DNA of 64,000 bases from Cinnamomum chago (GCA_038049695.1 CP142451.1:68464001-68528000); one strand, 5' to 3'. Counted from the first letter of the stretch, positions 34,706 to 46,249 are shown. Numbers and translations are program-made. Notes: generated from the sequence alone by a model not told the origin.

Positions 34706-36126
34706 TTAAGGTTTGTCTAAGTATCTAACTTTAGGGATCCACCTAAGGTCTTGAGAGGGTTGATCTTTGAGATCTGGTTTAGAAATCCCACCAACTTTAG
34801 GAGATTTGACTTGATAATTTTTTAATTTGGACATATCACCATGATATTCAGATTTGATTAAATTTAGCTTAGATTGGTGATTAGTCTTTTGAGGTTGGTG
34901 AGTTTGTTTCTTAGGGGATTGATTCATTTTTCTTTTCTTCTTATTTTCCTCCCTTTATTTGACTTTTGAATTTTAAATTTAACTTTGTTACTTTCTTCAA
35001 AAGTTCTTTCATGTGTTGATTTAAGGGAGATAGGTTGAGAAGCTTTTTGTTAATAGATTCTTTTATACTTGGTTTAACTTGTTTAACCTTTTTAGAATCT
35101 ATATTAGGAGACTCCATTTTAATTTATTTAACTTGTTTAATCTTTTTGGGGTCTTCCTTGATTTTTAGTGTCTTACCCTTCAAAGATTTTGATTCTACCT
35201 TTTTGGGTTCATAGATGGGTTTAGTCACATGGCTTCTTCTTAGTTTGCACTCAAACCTAAAATGCCCTTTAATTCCACAATAATTACATTTAGTCATGGG
35301 CAAGGAAGAATGAGTACTAGAGAATGAGGACTCACCTTTCACAAAAGTGTTGGTGAAGCTAAAGTCATGTGAAATATTCCTATCAAATCTAAGACCCGTT
35401 CTATCTCTTTGAGATTTACCCAATTTAAATAACTTTTCAAATCTCTCTTCACCTTGGGTAAATTTGCACTCATACTTTTTTTTGTAGCTTTCAAGTTGAG
35501 TGACTTGGTTTATAAGGATTGAATTTTCATTTTTAACTTTTAATAGTTTATTTTCAATTTCCTTATAGTTGTTTAGTTCTTCATGAGCAAGTTTTAAATC
35601 AAATTTAAGTCCATTAATAACATTAGATCCAAGTTCTAGAGTTTTTATCTTATTTTGAGCATTAGATAAATTTTCCTTAGAAGAGGTTAACTTGGATTCT
35701 AGGTTGTTAATGTTTTTGTCTTGCCTTTGTAATTGATCTCTTAAATTTAAATTTTCTTTATTAAGCTCATCACAACTTATCTTATTTTCATTTAGTTCAT
35801 CTTTGATATTAGATAGGTTATCTAAGGAGATCATAAACTTAGAGTCTAAACAATGTATGACTTCTTCTTTCTCTCTAAGTTCATCTTTTGAAGAAACTAA
35901 TTCATTGTTTAATTAGATTTTATGATTCTTCTTTTAATTTATTAATTTTCTTAACAAGCTCTAAGGAAAATGCATATAAATCATCATAAGCTTGTTAAAG
36001 ATTATCTTCTTTTTAATTAAATTGAGATTCATTAATTTGAAGGTTTGAATCTCCAATAGAAGGAAGAAGGAGGGGTCCAGAAGAATCTACACAAGAATCT
36101 ATACAATCTAGCATAGTGGAATCCAT
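34706..36126 (-). pseudogene. Gag-derived coiled-coil and zinc-knuckle frame of the single NA-Sire element (broken)
   Basis: Diverged relative of the frame at 674-2242. It keeps the coiled coil (NLRDQLQRQDKNINNLESKL), the RDRTGLRF block, the knuckle CNYCGIKGHFRFEC and the end DLRWIPKVRYLDKP. Several breaks (about three to five), so a fossil. Confidence 0.82.
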
Positions 36127-36225
36127 TCTAATGATTTTCATGAAAGCACAACACTAGGGTTTTCACTCTAGGTTTTTACACCTAATCAAGAGTTCCAAAA
36201 CACTTGATCCTAAAATAGAGGACGA

Positions 36226-36240
36226 GGCTCTGATACCAAT
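36226..36240 (-). other. Primer-binding site of the single NA-Sire element
   Basis: ATTGGTATCAGAGCC in the minus sense directly follows the LTR. It is complementary to the 3' end of plant initiator-Met tRNA. Only one PBS is present, unlike the tandem-array units. Confidence 0.85.
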
Positions 36241-38002
36241 TGAAAGTCCGGGATCCTAACCCTAGAGGGGGGGGGGGGGGGGGGGGGCTGCATAGGGTGA
36301 GCAACAATATGTGACCAATTATGACAAGTTTTAACTCCTTTAAAATAAACAAACAAAATGCGGAAGCTAACAAAACGAATCACCACAACGCATGCACCAT
36401 CACACAAGGATTTATAGTGGTTCGACCTCAATGCCTACATCCACTACCGGCTTGTGATCCAACACCCCACCGGATTTCCACTATTTATGCTTTTCAATAG
36501 GCTAAGCAATAACCTTTACAACGATGTTTTTCTAGGCTAAACAACAACCTATCAATGTGCTTTTCTAGGCTAAGCAATAACCTTTAAAAGATGTTTTTTC
36601 AAGGCTCAGCAATAACCTCTACAATGTGCTTTTCTTAGGCTAAGCAATAACCTTTACAAGTAAAATATTTTCTCTCAAAATAGTGTCTACACAAACACTA
36701 AAAGAGATACACTTTAAGGCTCAATTACAATGCCTCTAAAATAGGCGGATATGAAATTGAAAATCTAACTCACACAAACACTATATGAATGCAAAAGTGT
36801 ATGCTCTTGATGTGTGTGTGTGATAACTTCAATCAAGTTAAAAACAAAGCTCAATTAATATATGCTCAAAGCATTTAAAAGTTTAAGGCACGTAAAGAGT
36901 TTTGATTGGAGTGAAATGCAAATCACATGTATGAATTCAAACTTGTTGATGGAGTGAAAATCAAAGGCTCACAAGTTGTATGAAATCAATTAACTCTAAA
37001 CATGTGATGCATGTGCAATGTTGTTTTCAAAACTAAATAAATTTAACTAAAGTTCAAATGAATGAAAACAACAAATAAAGATTCAACCAAGTAAATGAAT
37101 CATGCTATAAAATAAATCAACGATTTTGGCTAAGCATGATTAAAGAAGATTTTAAAACAAACTTGGCTTGAAATCAAGGTGAAGAATCAAATCCAACTTA
37201 GATCAAAGATTAAAAGAAGAATGGATTCAACACATCATAGTTATCATGCTAAAATTAATTTACCAATAATTTAAACAAAGCATATAACATATGATTAGTA
37301 AAGTAAAGCTTACTTAGAGATTTAACTTCATTGATCCAAGCTTTAGCTTCACTAATGACCCCTTAGTCTCTCTTAATTCATCCCTTTTGTCTTGTCTCCA
37401 AACACCTCAAGAATGGCTTAAAAATCTCTAACTTTGACAAAGGAATGAACTTCATTTTATAGCCAAAAAGTGCCCAACGGCTAGTCCCCGGTCAACCTAG
37501 AACAGGGCCCGATCGACTTGGCCTTCAACGGTCTTAAAACTGACCGTTTGAAAAGCGCTCCAACGGCTCTTTACCTGGTCGACCTGTAGTGGGTCCGGTC
37601 GACCGAGCACACTGCGGGTCCACCCGGGCCCAGGGACCAAAATCCACAAAAATGCATATTTTAAAGTGATTTCTTGTGGAAACTTTTGGGCCACTCAATC
37701 AAGCTTGGAATCATGATTTAAATCAAACTAAAGGGTTTAAAAACATGAAACATAAAAAGCGTAAAATGATTTGAAAGATTTAAAACATAGGCTAGCTTGA
37801 TTTGATAAAACTTCTTTTCAAAATAAATTGTATCCAAGATTAAAATCAAAACATGCATAAATCAATATTTCTACAAGTCTAAAAACCAATGCATGTGTAA
37901 ATCAAGATTTCAAGATTTTCTAAATCAATGCATGTGTGAAAATTCAAATGATACTAAAATGATAATGCATCCATCAAATTGCATTATACAAAAACCCTAA
38001 CA
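36241..38002 (-). repeat. NA-Sire 5' LTR of the single element (1762 bp)
   Basis: Complete LTR, TGAAAGTCC at left to CCCTAACA at right (plus strand). It has a very long homopolymer (21 G at 36267-36287), about five 35-bp repeats (36495-36660) and a decayed palindrome region (37490-37625) with a minus-strand TATAAAA near 37455. It has one fewer 35-bp unit than its partner LTR. Confidence 0.88.
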
Positions 38003-38655
38003 AGATCAACCCCTTGGTCTCAAGGGCAATCTTCCGAACGAAGAACCTTCTCCAGAAGCTCTTGAAGTTAGTAGAGGTACCTGCTCTGGCCGGGATTACG
38101 ACAAGAACTACAACCAACCTTCTTCTTCTTATGTAAATCCTTTGGGAAAACAAATTGTAAACGCCCCAAGTGGCAACAATAATGAAAATGTTGGCCCGAA
38201 GGAGGCTTTCAAGTACGACTTGATTGAGCACTTCAAACACATACCTGCACGACTGCACATCCTTAACTTATTACGAATGTCTCCACAAACTCATGATAGT
38301 CTCATTTCAGAACTACAAAAGCTGAATGCAGATGTCGGCAAACATGCCCTACAAGTCTTACAAATTGAAATGGACTACAGGGTCAAAAAATCAGATATTT
38401 CCTCAAAGGGAAAAAAGAAGAAAACTAAGGGATCAAGCATTGAATGCATCTCGGTTCAAAAAGCAGCAAGTGCAACAATTGCCTTCGATAAGGATGACCT
38501 CTTGTTAGGCGAGACAAAGCACAACTGACCCTTGTACTTCACAGGGTATGTCAAAGAAATGCCAATACACAGAGTCCAGATCGACCCAAGTTCTGCACTC
38601 AATCTCATCTCTACTTCGGCACTTGAAGAGCTGGGCATCCCACCTGGGAAGCTGA
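38003..38655 (+). pseudogene. Gypsy-2 piece 3: pol spacer to protease start (fossil)
   Basis: Aligns with Gypsy-1 from about 54022 to 54666: EAFKYDLIEHFKHIPARLHILNLLRMSPQ-type sequence, then the protease approach (RPLYFTGY-like, SALNLISTSALEELGIP). Several breaks. Ends at GCTGA (38651-38655), the target duplication of Z copy B. Confidence 0.85.
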
Positions 38656-40329
38656 TATTGGAAATAGGTGGGCCTCGTGGATAGGTTTTCAAAACTTTTT
38701 TACCCACTTGACTCAGGGATCAAGTATCCAGAAGGCCATAAACCATATCCAGGATGCAATCCCTCTATCTCATTAATCAAGTACAATAATAAAACCTATC
38801 TAAAAGATAGAAATCAGCAACTACATGCATCCAAAACAATCCACAATAAATAGATAAGTAGATTACACCTTTGGAGCACAGTAGTGCTCTAATGGAGGAG
38901 AAGACAATCAACTTGATCAAGAACTCTTCTTAAAGCAATTAGAGATCTCCAAGACCTTGTTTTCTTCCACGCTATGACCCTTTATCAGATCTCTTTTCTT
39001 AAGAAGATGGGTGGGATCTTAAGAGAAAACCCTACTAGAAACTCTAAGGAAACTAGAAGAGTACTAGAAGAGATAGGAAGAGAAGAGATTTGCAACTCTT
39101 GCACTTGAGGAGTCTTGTGCGTGAATACTAGAGTGGGACGTCTAAGGGGTTTCTTCCTTTATTTATAGCCCTCAAATCTCCTCTTAAGACTCTCTTACTA
39201 ATTGCATTAGAAGTCACACTTCCACACAAATTAGTAGCTTACTATTACCACTATTAGAAGTCCACTTCAAATAGAAATAGTAACTTTCTAATTCCTCCCT
39301 TTTAGAGTTCAAGTAAGATTAGTAACTTTCTAATATATTGGGTTAGCGTGGGGACCATTAGGGATTCCTTAGAAAGCTGGCTCCAACTGGGACATGCGAC
39401 CCCACATCTCATGTGCAATCCGGGCCCACAGTTAATTGTAAATAACACCACTATATAAATGCAATTGCACTCCAGTCTTAGGAATAAATTACAATGAAGA
39501 CCCTAAACTTCCCAATTGTCATAAGTAGGCCCCTCTATCAATATCCATAAATCAATTGGAATAAATTTGTCTCATCCAATCCTAGATCCACAACTTATTA
39601 TCCTTAAGCCCCAATTAATCACAGGGATCATCAGTACCATCCAATTAACTCCTAATCGAGATGGGTGCGCACTTACTAATGATAGATCCATTAATTGGCA
39701 CAAGGGGATAATATAAATAGATTCCATCTTGATCATTGTATGTTCCCACAGTCCTACTACCACATACCCAAGACACCGAGGTGTTGACCTACAGTTGGCC
39801 TCACTTATTGGTGACTCAAAGCAAATGAATAGACAGAAATTTGAGTTCATCAATGTCTCAGGATTGAGAGCCTATTGCTAGAGAATTATGAGAGCAGTCC
39901 TTAAATCGAGACAGATTTTCATAAGGTGTTTCTCATGGTCCTTCAATAAATCCAATGTACCAACACTATGATCCAGAATCTTACATTCTGATGATCGAGA
40001 CAAATCACACTATCTCATAGTGATCAAAGTGCTGCAACCTTATCAGATGAGATGCCCAGTCTCATCACTGGTTGTGAAGATATTTTTAAGTATAAGATTT
40101 GTGACACATGTCTCCCGTATGTGGATCTCATCCATATACATATATCACATCTAATATACTAATGAGACCCGGTTCATCTCAAGAACCATCATGTCATATG
40201 TATTGGTCATGTGCATTAGGTAATAAAACACCATTCATCTCATGAGAGGAAAGCATGATTTTATTGATAAATAAAGAAATTAATCAATTTATTACATCAA
40301 CTGATGGATTGAGGCCACACAATCTAACA
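38656..40329 (-). mobile_element. Z-family solo LTR, copy B (1674 bp)
   Basis: Exact target duplication GCTGA (38651-38655, 40330-40334) inside the Gypsy-2 protease region. Minus-strand termini TGTTAGATTG and ATTTCCAATA. A minus-strand TATA box, GGCTATAAATAAAGG, lies at about 39158-39172. About 85 bp shorter than copy A. No coding content. Confidence 0.87.
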
Positions 40330-40606
40330 GCTGAGTCACACGTCTGTATCCATCTTTGGATACAATGGGAGCACTCAAAGGCCTATTGGTAAAATTAGGT
40401 TCAAATTGCAAATCGGTGATCTTATCTCTGAAGTCACTGTGTACGCAATAAGATCTCCTTCATGCTACAATATCCTTCTTGGACACCCCTGGATACATGA
40501 GAATGGTGTGGTCCCTTCAACTCTACATCAATGCATCAAGTTCGTTGGCAACGACGGCTTAATACATTGAGTGTTTACAGATAAAAAGCCCTTCAAAGGC
40601 AAAGAC
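40330..40606 (+). pseudogene. Gypsy-2 piece 4: protease region (fossil)
   Basis: Aligns with Gypsy-1 from about 54667 to 54943 (GYNGSTQRPIGKIRF-like, FKLQIGDLISEVTVYAI, SCYNILLG..W). It stops where the Sirevirus LTR begins. The remainder of Gypsy-2 should lie beyond the Sirevirus and Gypsy-1, outside the window. Confidence 0.85.
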
Positions 40607-42240
40607 TGTTAGAGTTTTTGTTTTGTTGCAATTTGATAGGATGCATTCAATTTCATAAAGCTTGTCCTCTCATTCATTCATGGTCTTATTCATAGGATCA
40701 TCATGCATATTTCTCATTCTTGATCTTTGTATTTATCATTTGATATGCATGGTTTTCATTTCTGTTTATCTCTTAAGATCATGGAGTTTTTGGTTTCAAA
40801 TTTCTTCCAAGCTTTCCATAGTTTCTATCTTTAAAATCATTATTTTGATTTGGAGTTTTCATGGCTTTAAAAAATTCATTTTTCATCTTCTTTCAGTCAT
40901 GATTTAATGCTTGGTTAATGTGTCTCAAAGTCCCCTGGAAGATGCCCTCAAAAGTTGCATGTTTTTCACTCCTTTTCAAAAAACTGGGCATCTCCCAGTG
41001 TTGCCGGTCGACCGGGACAAGCTTGCCGGTCGACCGGGATCACTGCAACTTTTAAATGCAGTTTTGAGCAGAATTTTCCAACGGTCAGAAATTTGACCGT
41101 TGTGCTTTCCCGGTCGACCGAGACCTGTTTCTTGGTCGACCGAGGACTAGCCGTTGGCAACTTTATCTTTATAAAAAGTGGCTTTTTGGTTGAAGAAAGT
41201 TGCTGACATTAGAGGGACTTTTGAGGCCAAGGATTAGCAACTTCTCAAGAGCATTTTCAAAGGGATTATGAAGCCATTCCATTAAACCAACCTTTGATCT
41301 TCAAATGGGTGTGCTTTTTTTAATCCTAGTCTTTTTGAAATCATGTTTTGTTTCAAATCTTTGATCTCTTTCTAAACATAATTAACAAGTTGCTTTTCTT
41401 TTAGAATGTTGTCTTTCATAACATGCTTAACACTTTAGTAATCTCATATGCTATGAATACAACATATGGTCTATGTTACACATGATTTTACTTTCCTGTT
41501 TCAAAAATCAACTTGTTAGACTTTAGAACATCTTTCTTGAAAACAAGTTATTTCTCATTGTTAATCACATGTGTTAGACATACAACTCTTTCTCCAATAT
41601 ATGATAAACATCTTTGCATCATTTAAGTTTTTATCTTTTCAAAGAGAAAGAGTTATTTCTAGAAAATGCATTTTACATAAACTTTGTCATTCACATGCAT
41701 GTTTCTAGAACTTAAGTTTTCACTTTCTAATTAGCCTAATTAGAGGCACTCAATTGCACCTCATTGTTCTCTTTATCCATGCATTCTTAGGCATATTTCT
41801 TAAGAGAAAAATTCCTTGTTGTAAAGGTTCATGCTTAGCCTTGAAAAGCATATGTTGTAAAGGTTTATGCTAAGCCTTGAAAAGCATAGTGTTGATTGTA
41901 AGGTTTGAGGTGATCCTAAACCTTAATTGAAGTTAGTGAATACCGATAAGTGTATCGGGAGTGGATGTATGCAATTTGGCCGAACCACTATAAATGTGTT
42001 TGTCATGGTGGTTGCTCTTTTGCTCTCTTTTTCATGAATGATTCTCTTTTGGTTGTTTGGAGATTGTTGTTGGTAATTACTTGTGTATGCATATCTTAGA
42101 AATCCTTTTCTATCACAAGATAATTAATCTTCATCACATCTTAATTGACTTAAAAGTTGAAAGAATTAAAATTGGTCTAGGTTGTTAGAGCTCATCTATT
42201 CACCCCCCCCCCCCCTCTAGGATTCGGTCTTGGACTTTCA
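40607..42240 (+). repeat. Sirevirus 5' LTR (1634 bp)
   Basis: Termini TGTTAGAGTTTTTG and TTGGACTTTCA. Contains the palindrome/MSA/TATA module (41004-41176), two to three degenerate 35-bp repeats (41815-41895) and a 13-C tract at 42212-42224 near the end. It shares both ends and the overall plan with the NA-Sire LTRs, which supports a master/dependent relation. Confidence 0.9.
41004..41176 (+). promoter_or_regulatory. Sirevirus LTR promoter module
   Basis: CCGGTCGACCGG at 41004-41015 and 41026-41037, CGGTCGACCG at 41111-41120, and a one-off copy near 41133-41142. An inverted pair CAACGGTCA/TGACCGTTG at 41079-41102, of which TCCAACGGTCA (41077-41087) fully matches YCYAACGGYYA. TATAAAA at 41170-41176. 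Confidence 0.78.
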
Positions 42241-42242
42241 AT

Positions 42243-42254
42243 TGGTATCAGAGC
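42243..42254 (+). other. Primer-binding site of the Sirevirus
   Basis: TGGTATCAGAGC two bases after the LTR end; the initiator-Met tRNA site usual in plant Ty1/copia elements. Confidence 0.9.
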
Positions 42255-42325
42255 AAGGTTGTTCTTGTTTTGGTTTAACCACCTAGAGTTAGAATCCTAG
42301 TGAGTGTTTTTCTTTTGTTGCCACC

Positions 42326-45300
42326 ATGCAATCTCAATTGGGTGAAGGAAATGCCACCAATACACCTCCTCTGTTTAATGGAACACACTATCGCTATTGG
42401 AAAATTAGAATGCAAGTGTTCTTAGAATCCCAAAACTTAGATGTGTGGAACATCATTGAAGATGGCTATCATCCTCCCACTACCATAGAAAAAGACTCTG
42501 AAGGGAATGTTATATCCATAAAAACCAAACCCAAAAATACTTGGACTCAAGGAGAAAAGGATAGAGCTAACTTAAATGCTAAGGCTAAAAATTCTCTATA
42601 TTGTGCTCTATCTCAAAAAGAGTTTAATAGAGTAGTTAATTGCAACACTGCTAAGGAAATTTGGGATACCCTAGAGATCACCCATGAAGGCATGGATCAA
42701 GTCAAGATAGCCAAAATTCAAATGTTAACCTCTAAATTAGAAGACATTAAGATGCTTGAAGAAGAAACATTTGATGAATTCTACTCTAAATTCATGGAAA
42801 TTGTCAATTCTCTTATAGGTCTAGGAGAAAAAATGGATGAATCTAAAGCTGTTAGAAAAATTTTAAGATCTCTCCCAAAAAGATTCAAACCTAAAATTAT
42901 TGCCATAACAGAAAGCAAGGATGTTGATAAAATCAAAATTGAAGAACTAAGAGGAAATCTCCTTACATATGAATTAGATTTTGAAGTTCAAGACAAAAAG
43001 AAAGGAGTAGCTTTTTCCTCTCATTCTAAAGAAAATGAAAGTGATGTTGATAGTGATGAGGACAATGCTTTATTTGTTAAAAAAATTAAAAGTTTCTTTA
43101 AGAACAACAAGAGCAATAGAAAGTTTGATGAAAGCAAAAGTCTTAGATTCCAAAGAAATCCCAAAGGATCTTTTATTAAAAAGGATGTGCAATGTTACAA
43201 TTGCAAGGGGTTTGGACACATTGCTCAAAATTGCTCCACCCCTAAAGAATTTGAAAAAGGAGATAAGAAAGGAAAAAAGGCTTTAAACATAACTTCGGAT
43301 GAGGAAGATGAAGAGTGTGACAAAAATGAATCCTCTAATGATGAAGATGAAAATTACCCTAATTGGCTTCTACTCTCTTCTATTGAAGATCCTAATGAGC
43401 ATAATGCATTAATAGATGACACATTAGGGCAAGAAGAAACTAATGAAGAAGATGAGGATAATGGAATCCAACAAGCTTATAATGAACTATATGAAAATTG
43501 GGAAATCTTACTTAAGAAAAATAAAATTTTAAAAGAAGATTCCAAAAAGCTTGTAAATGAAGTGAGTATCATAAAAGATGAATTGAAATTAACAATCAAT
43601 GAGAAAAACAACTTGGAGCATCAAGTCACCACTCTTAATGAAGATTTAACTCATTCTCAAAAACAAATTCATAATTTACAATCCAAACTTGAATCTAGTC
43701 AACTTGAAACAAGCTCTCTCCAAATAAAACTTAATAAAGGAAAATTCATTGTTTACAAATTCACCTTGGGAAATGACAAATTTTATCAAATGTTGGGCAT
43801 GCATAAAATTTATGGTGACAAGAGTGGAATAGGTTTTGAAGGTTCCCCTAGTAACATGAAGAATAGTTCTCAAACCTCTACTAAGAGTCCCCACAAACCT
43901 ATAGTTGAGAAACTATACACCTAGATGGACTTGTCACTTTTGCAATAGTAGTGGACATTTGGTCCCTAATTGCCCATACAAAATTAGGTTGTCTCTCAAA
44001 AATCCCTCTAGATTACCCTTCGAATTTGTCCCCAAAACCATTCCCTATAAATCTCCTTTATCTACTTGGATGGTAAAAGGAACAAACTTTGAGAGTCTCC
44101 TAGTTCAAACCGCTTTAAAAGCAAAGGAAAACCCTACTTGGTTCTTAGATAGTGGTTGTTCTAAACATATGACAGGAGACTGATCTAGATTCAGCTCTAT
44201 AGTGGAGTATGATGGAGGGAATGTTTCGTTTGGAGATAATAGTAAAGCTCAAATCATTGGCAGGGGAAGTGTGAAAGGAGATCAAATACCAACTTTAAAT
44301 GATGTATTTCTTGTGGAAGGATTGAAACATAATCTTCTTAGCATTAGCCAACTATGTGACAAAGGAAACAAGGTAGTCTTTGACAGTCAATCATGCAAAG
44401 TGGTAAATGATAAAACCCATCAAGTTATTCTTACTGAATCAAGGACAAAAGGAAACATTTACATTATAGAAGAATGTGATGACAATGAATCTAGGTGCTT
44501 GATAACTAAAGATCAAGAGAATTACTTATGGCACCAAAGGATGGGTCACATAAATTTCAAATTGATGAAAACCTTGTCAAAGAATGAAATTGTGAAAGGG
44601 ATTCCCAAGTTAAGTGATGAAAAAGCTGAACTCTGCAAGGCTTGCCAACTGGGAAAACAAATCAAAAAGAGCTTTAAAGCTTTAAAGGATATATCATCTT
44701 CTCGTCCTCTTGAGCTAATCCACATGGACTTAATTGGACCTGCACCAGTGCAAAGTATTGGAGGAAAGAAATTTATCCTGGTCATGGTCGATGATTATTC
44801 TCGTTTTGGATGGGTTGCCTTTCTTCATGCCAAATCGGATGCGGTGGACAATATCATAAGAATTTGCAATAAGATTCAAGTAGAAAGGGACTGCAAAATT
44901 CAGAAGATCAGAAGTGATCATGGGGGAGAATTTGAAAATGAAATGTTTGCTAGATTTTGTGAGAGTCATGGAATTAATCATCAATACTCAGCTCCTAAAA
45001 CTCCTCAGCAAAATGGAGTAGCTGAAAGGAGAAATAGAGTTATTCAAGAAATGGCTAGGACCATGCTTAATGAAAAGAATCTCTCTCGAAATCTTTGGGC
45101 TGAAGCTGTGAATACTGCCTGTTATCTCATCAACAGAGTCTATCTCACTAAGAATACCAACAAAACCCCTTACGAACTTTATTTTGAAAGAAAACCAAAT
45201 TTGGGGTATTTGAAAGTGTTTGGAAGCAAATGTTACATTCTAAGAGATAGGGAGCAGTTAGAAAAATTTGAGCCTAAATCTGATGAAGGAATTTTTCTAG

Positions 45301-46089
45301 GCTATTCTGAAAGGAGCAAAGCTTATAGAGTTTTTAATCATAGAACCATGACCATAATGGAGTCAGCTCATGTTGTCATTGATGACGCGAATCAAGTTGG
45401 AAGAATCCTTCAAGATGATGATGAAATTGAAATGGGTATTGACCAATCTAATCCAAAAGATAGTGATGTGAGCATTCCTTGCAAAGCCATTGTCCCAACA
45501 AAATTAATGAAAAATCACACCTTGGATAATGTTATTGGAAATATCAGCAGTGGGGTTATGACCCGGATACAAGTTCAAAATCTATGTGCTCATTACTCCT
45601 TTGTCTTTCAAATCGAGCCTAAGAACTTTACTGAAGCTGAATCAAAATCTGAATGGATGGAAGCTATGCAGGAAGAATTGAATAAATTTAAGAAAAATGA
45701 TGTTTGGGATCTTGTCCCATTGCCTGCAGAGAAAAATCCCATAGGCACTAAATGGATTTTCAAGAACAAGTCAGATGAATCTAGAAATGTTGTAAGAAAC
45801 AAAGCTAGACTTGTAGCAAAAGGATATGCTCAAATAGAAGGAATTGATTTTGAAGAAACTTTTGCTCCTATAGCCCGTTTGGAGTCCATAAGAATTCTAT
45901 TGAGTTATGCTAGTAGCATGAGGATCAAACTTTTTCAGATGGATGTCAAAAGTGCCTTCTTAAATGGAGAAATTGAAGAAGATGTTTATGTTACTCAACC
46001 TAAAGGCTTTGAAGACCCTCATCATCCTAAGTATGTTTATAAGCTCAAGAAAGCTCTCTATGGATTAAAACAAGCACCTCGGGCATGGT
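42326..46089 (+). pseudogene. Sirevirus gag-pol region (fossil, about two breaks, 3' part absent)
   Basis: The start ATG lies in CCACCATGC context. Gag: UBN2-type domain (about 42480-42970; NAKAKNSLYCAL, EIWDTLE, LRSLPKRF), first knuckle CYNCKGFGHIAQNC (43193-43234), acidic stretch, coiled coil (about 43450-43740), second knuckle CHFCNSSGHLVPNC (43932-43973). Protease WFLDSGCSKHMTG (about 44140-44180). Integrase: HQRMGH...CKACQLGK zinc region (44530-44670), core with [18 protein letters not shown] and [11 protein letters not shown] (about 44710-45080). RT begins near 45640 with [28 protein letters not shown] and [12 protein letters not shown]. It stops in RT at the Gypsy-1 insertion, so the YVDD region and RNase H are not in the window. 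Confidence 0.9.
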
Positions 46090-46249
46090 TGTTGACACCA
46101 AAAATGTCACTTTGCCTCTTCACATCAAAAGCTATATGGAGCCGCATCCTACCAAAAATAGGCAGGCGCCACTTCAAACATCAGATCTTGTCAGAATCAA
46201 ACAAAAACTGCAAGGTCATTCAAAACAGCCGAAAGAGAGGTATACATGA

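Larger units (their letters stand above)
22094..38002 (-). mobile_element. Single NA-Sire element with both LTRs, carrying three nested solo LTRs
   Basis: Element sense is minus: 5' LTR 36241-38002, PBS ATTGGTATCAGAGCC at 36226-36240, Gag-like region 34706-36126, non-coding region, PPT at 29305-29317, 3' LTR 22094-29304. Flanks AGATT (22089-22093) and AGATC (38003-38007) are the target duplication with one difference. Gypsy-2 continues across it. About 8.4 kb of the 15.9 kb is later insertion (D1, S, D2). LTR termini, PPT, palindromes and Gag-like content match the tandem array, but its two LTRs differ visibly from each other (repeat number, substitutions), so it is older. It encodes no enzymes. 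Confidence 0.88.
40607..46089 (+). mobile_element. Sirevirus (Ty1/copia), 5' LTR through RT; 3' part outside window
   Basis: Order: 5' LTR 40607-42240, PBS, gag, protease, integrase, RT. Integrase before RT is the Ty1/copia order. A long Gag with two zinc knuckles flanking a coiled coil, palindrome-rich LTRs and the NA-Sire link indicate a Sirevirus. Inserted in Gypsy-2 (AAGAC, 40602-40606, is the expected target site). Cut at 46089 by Gypsy-1, so the rest is displaced to the right of the window. About two breaks in the portion seen. Confidence 0.9.

Noticed and set aside
40662-40907. Small plus-strand frame of hydrophobic residues
   Set aside because: It lies in the AT-rich U3 of the Sirevirus LTR, shows no family match, and overlaps no conserved feature.
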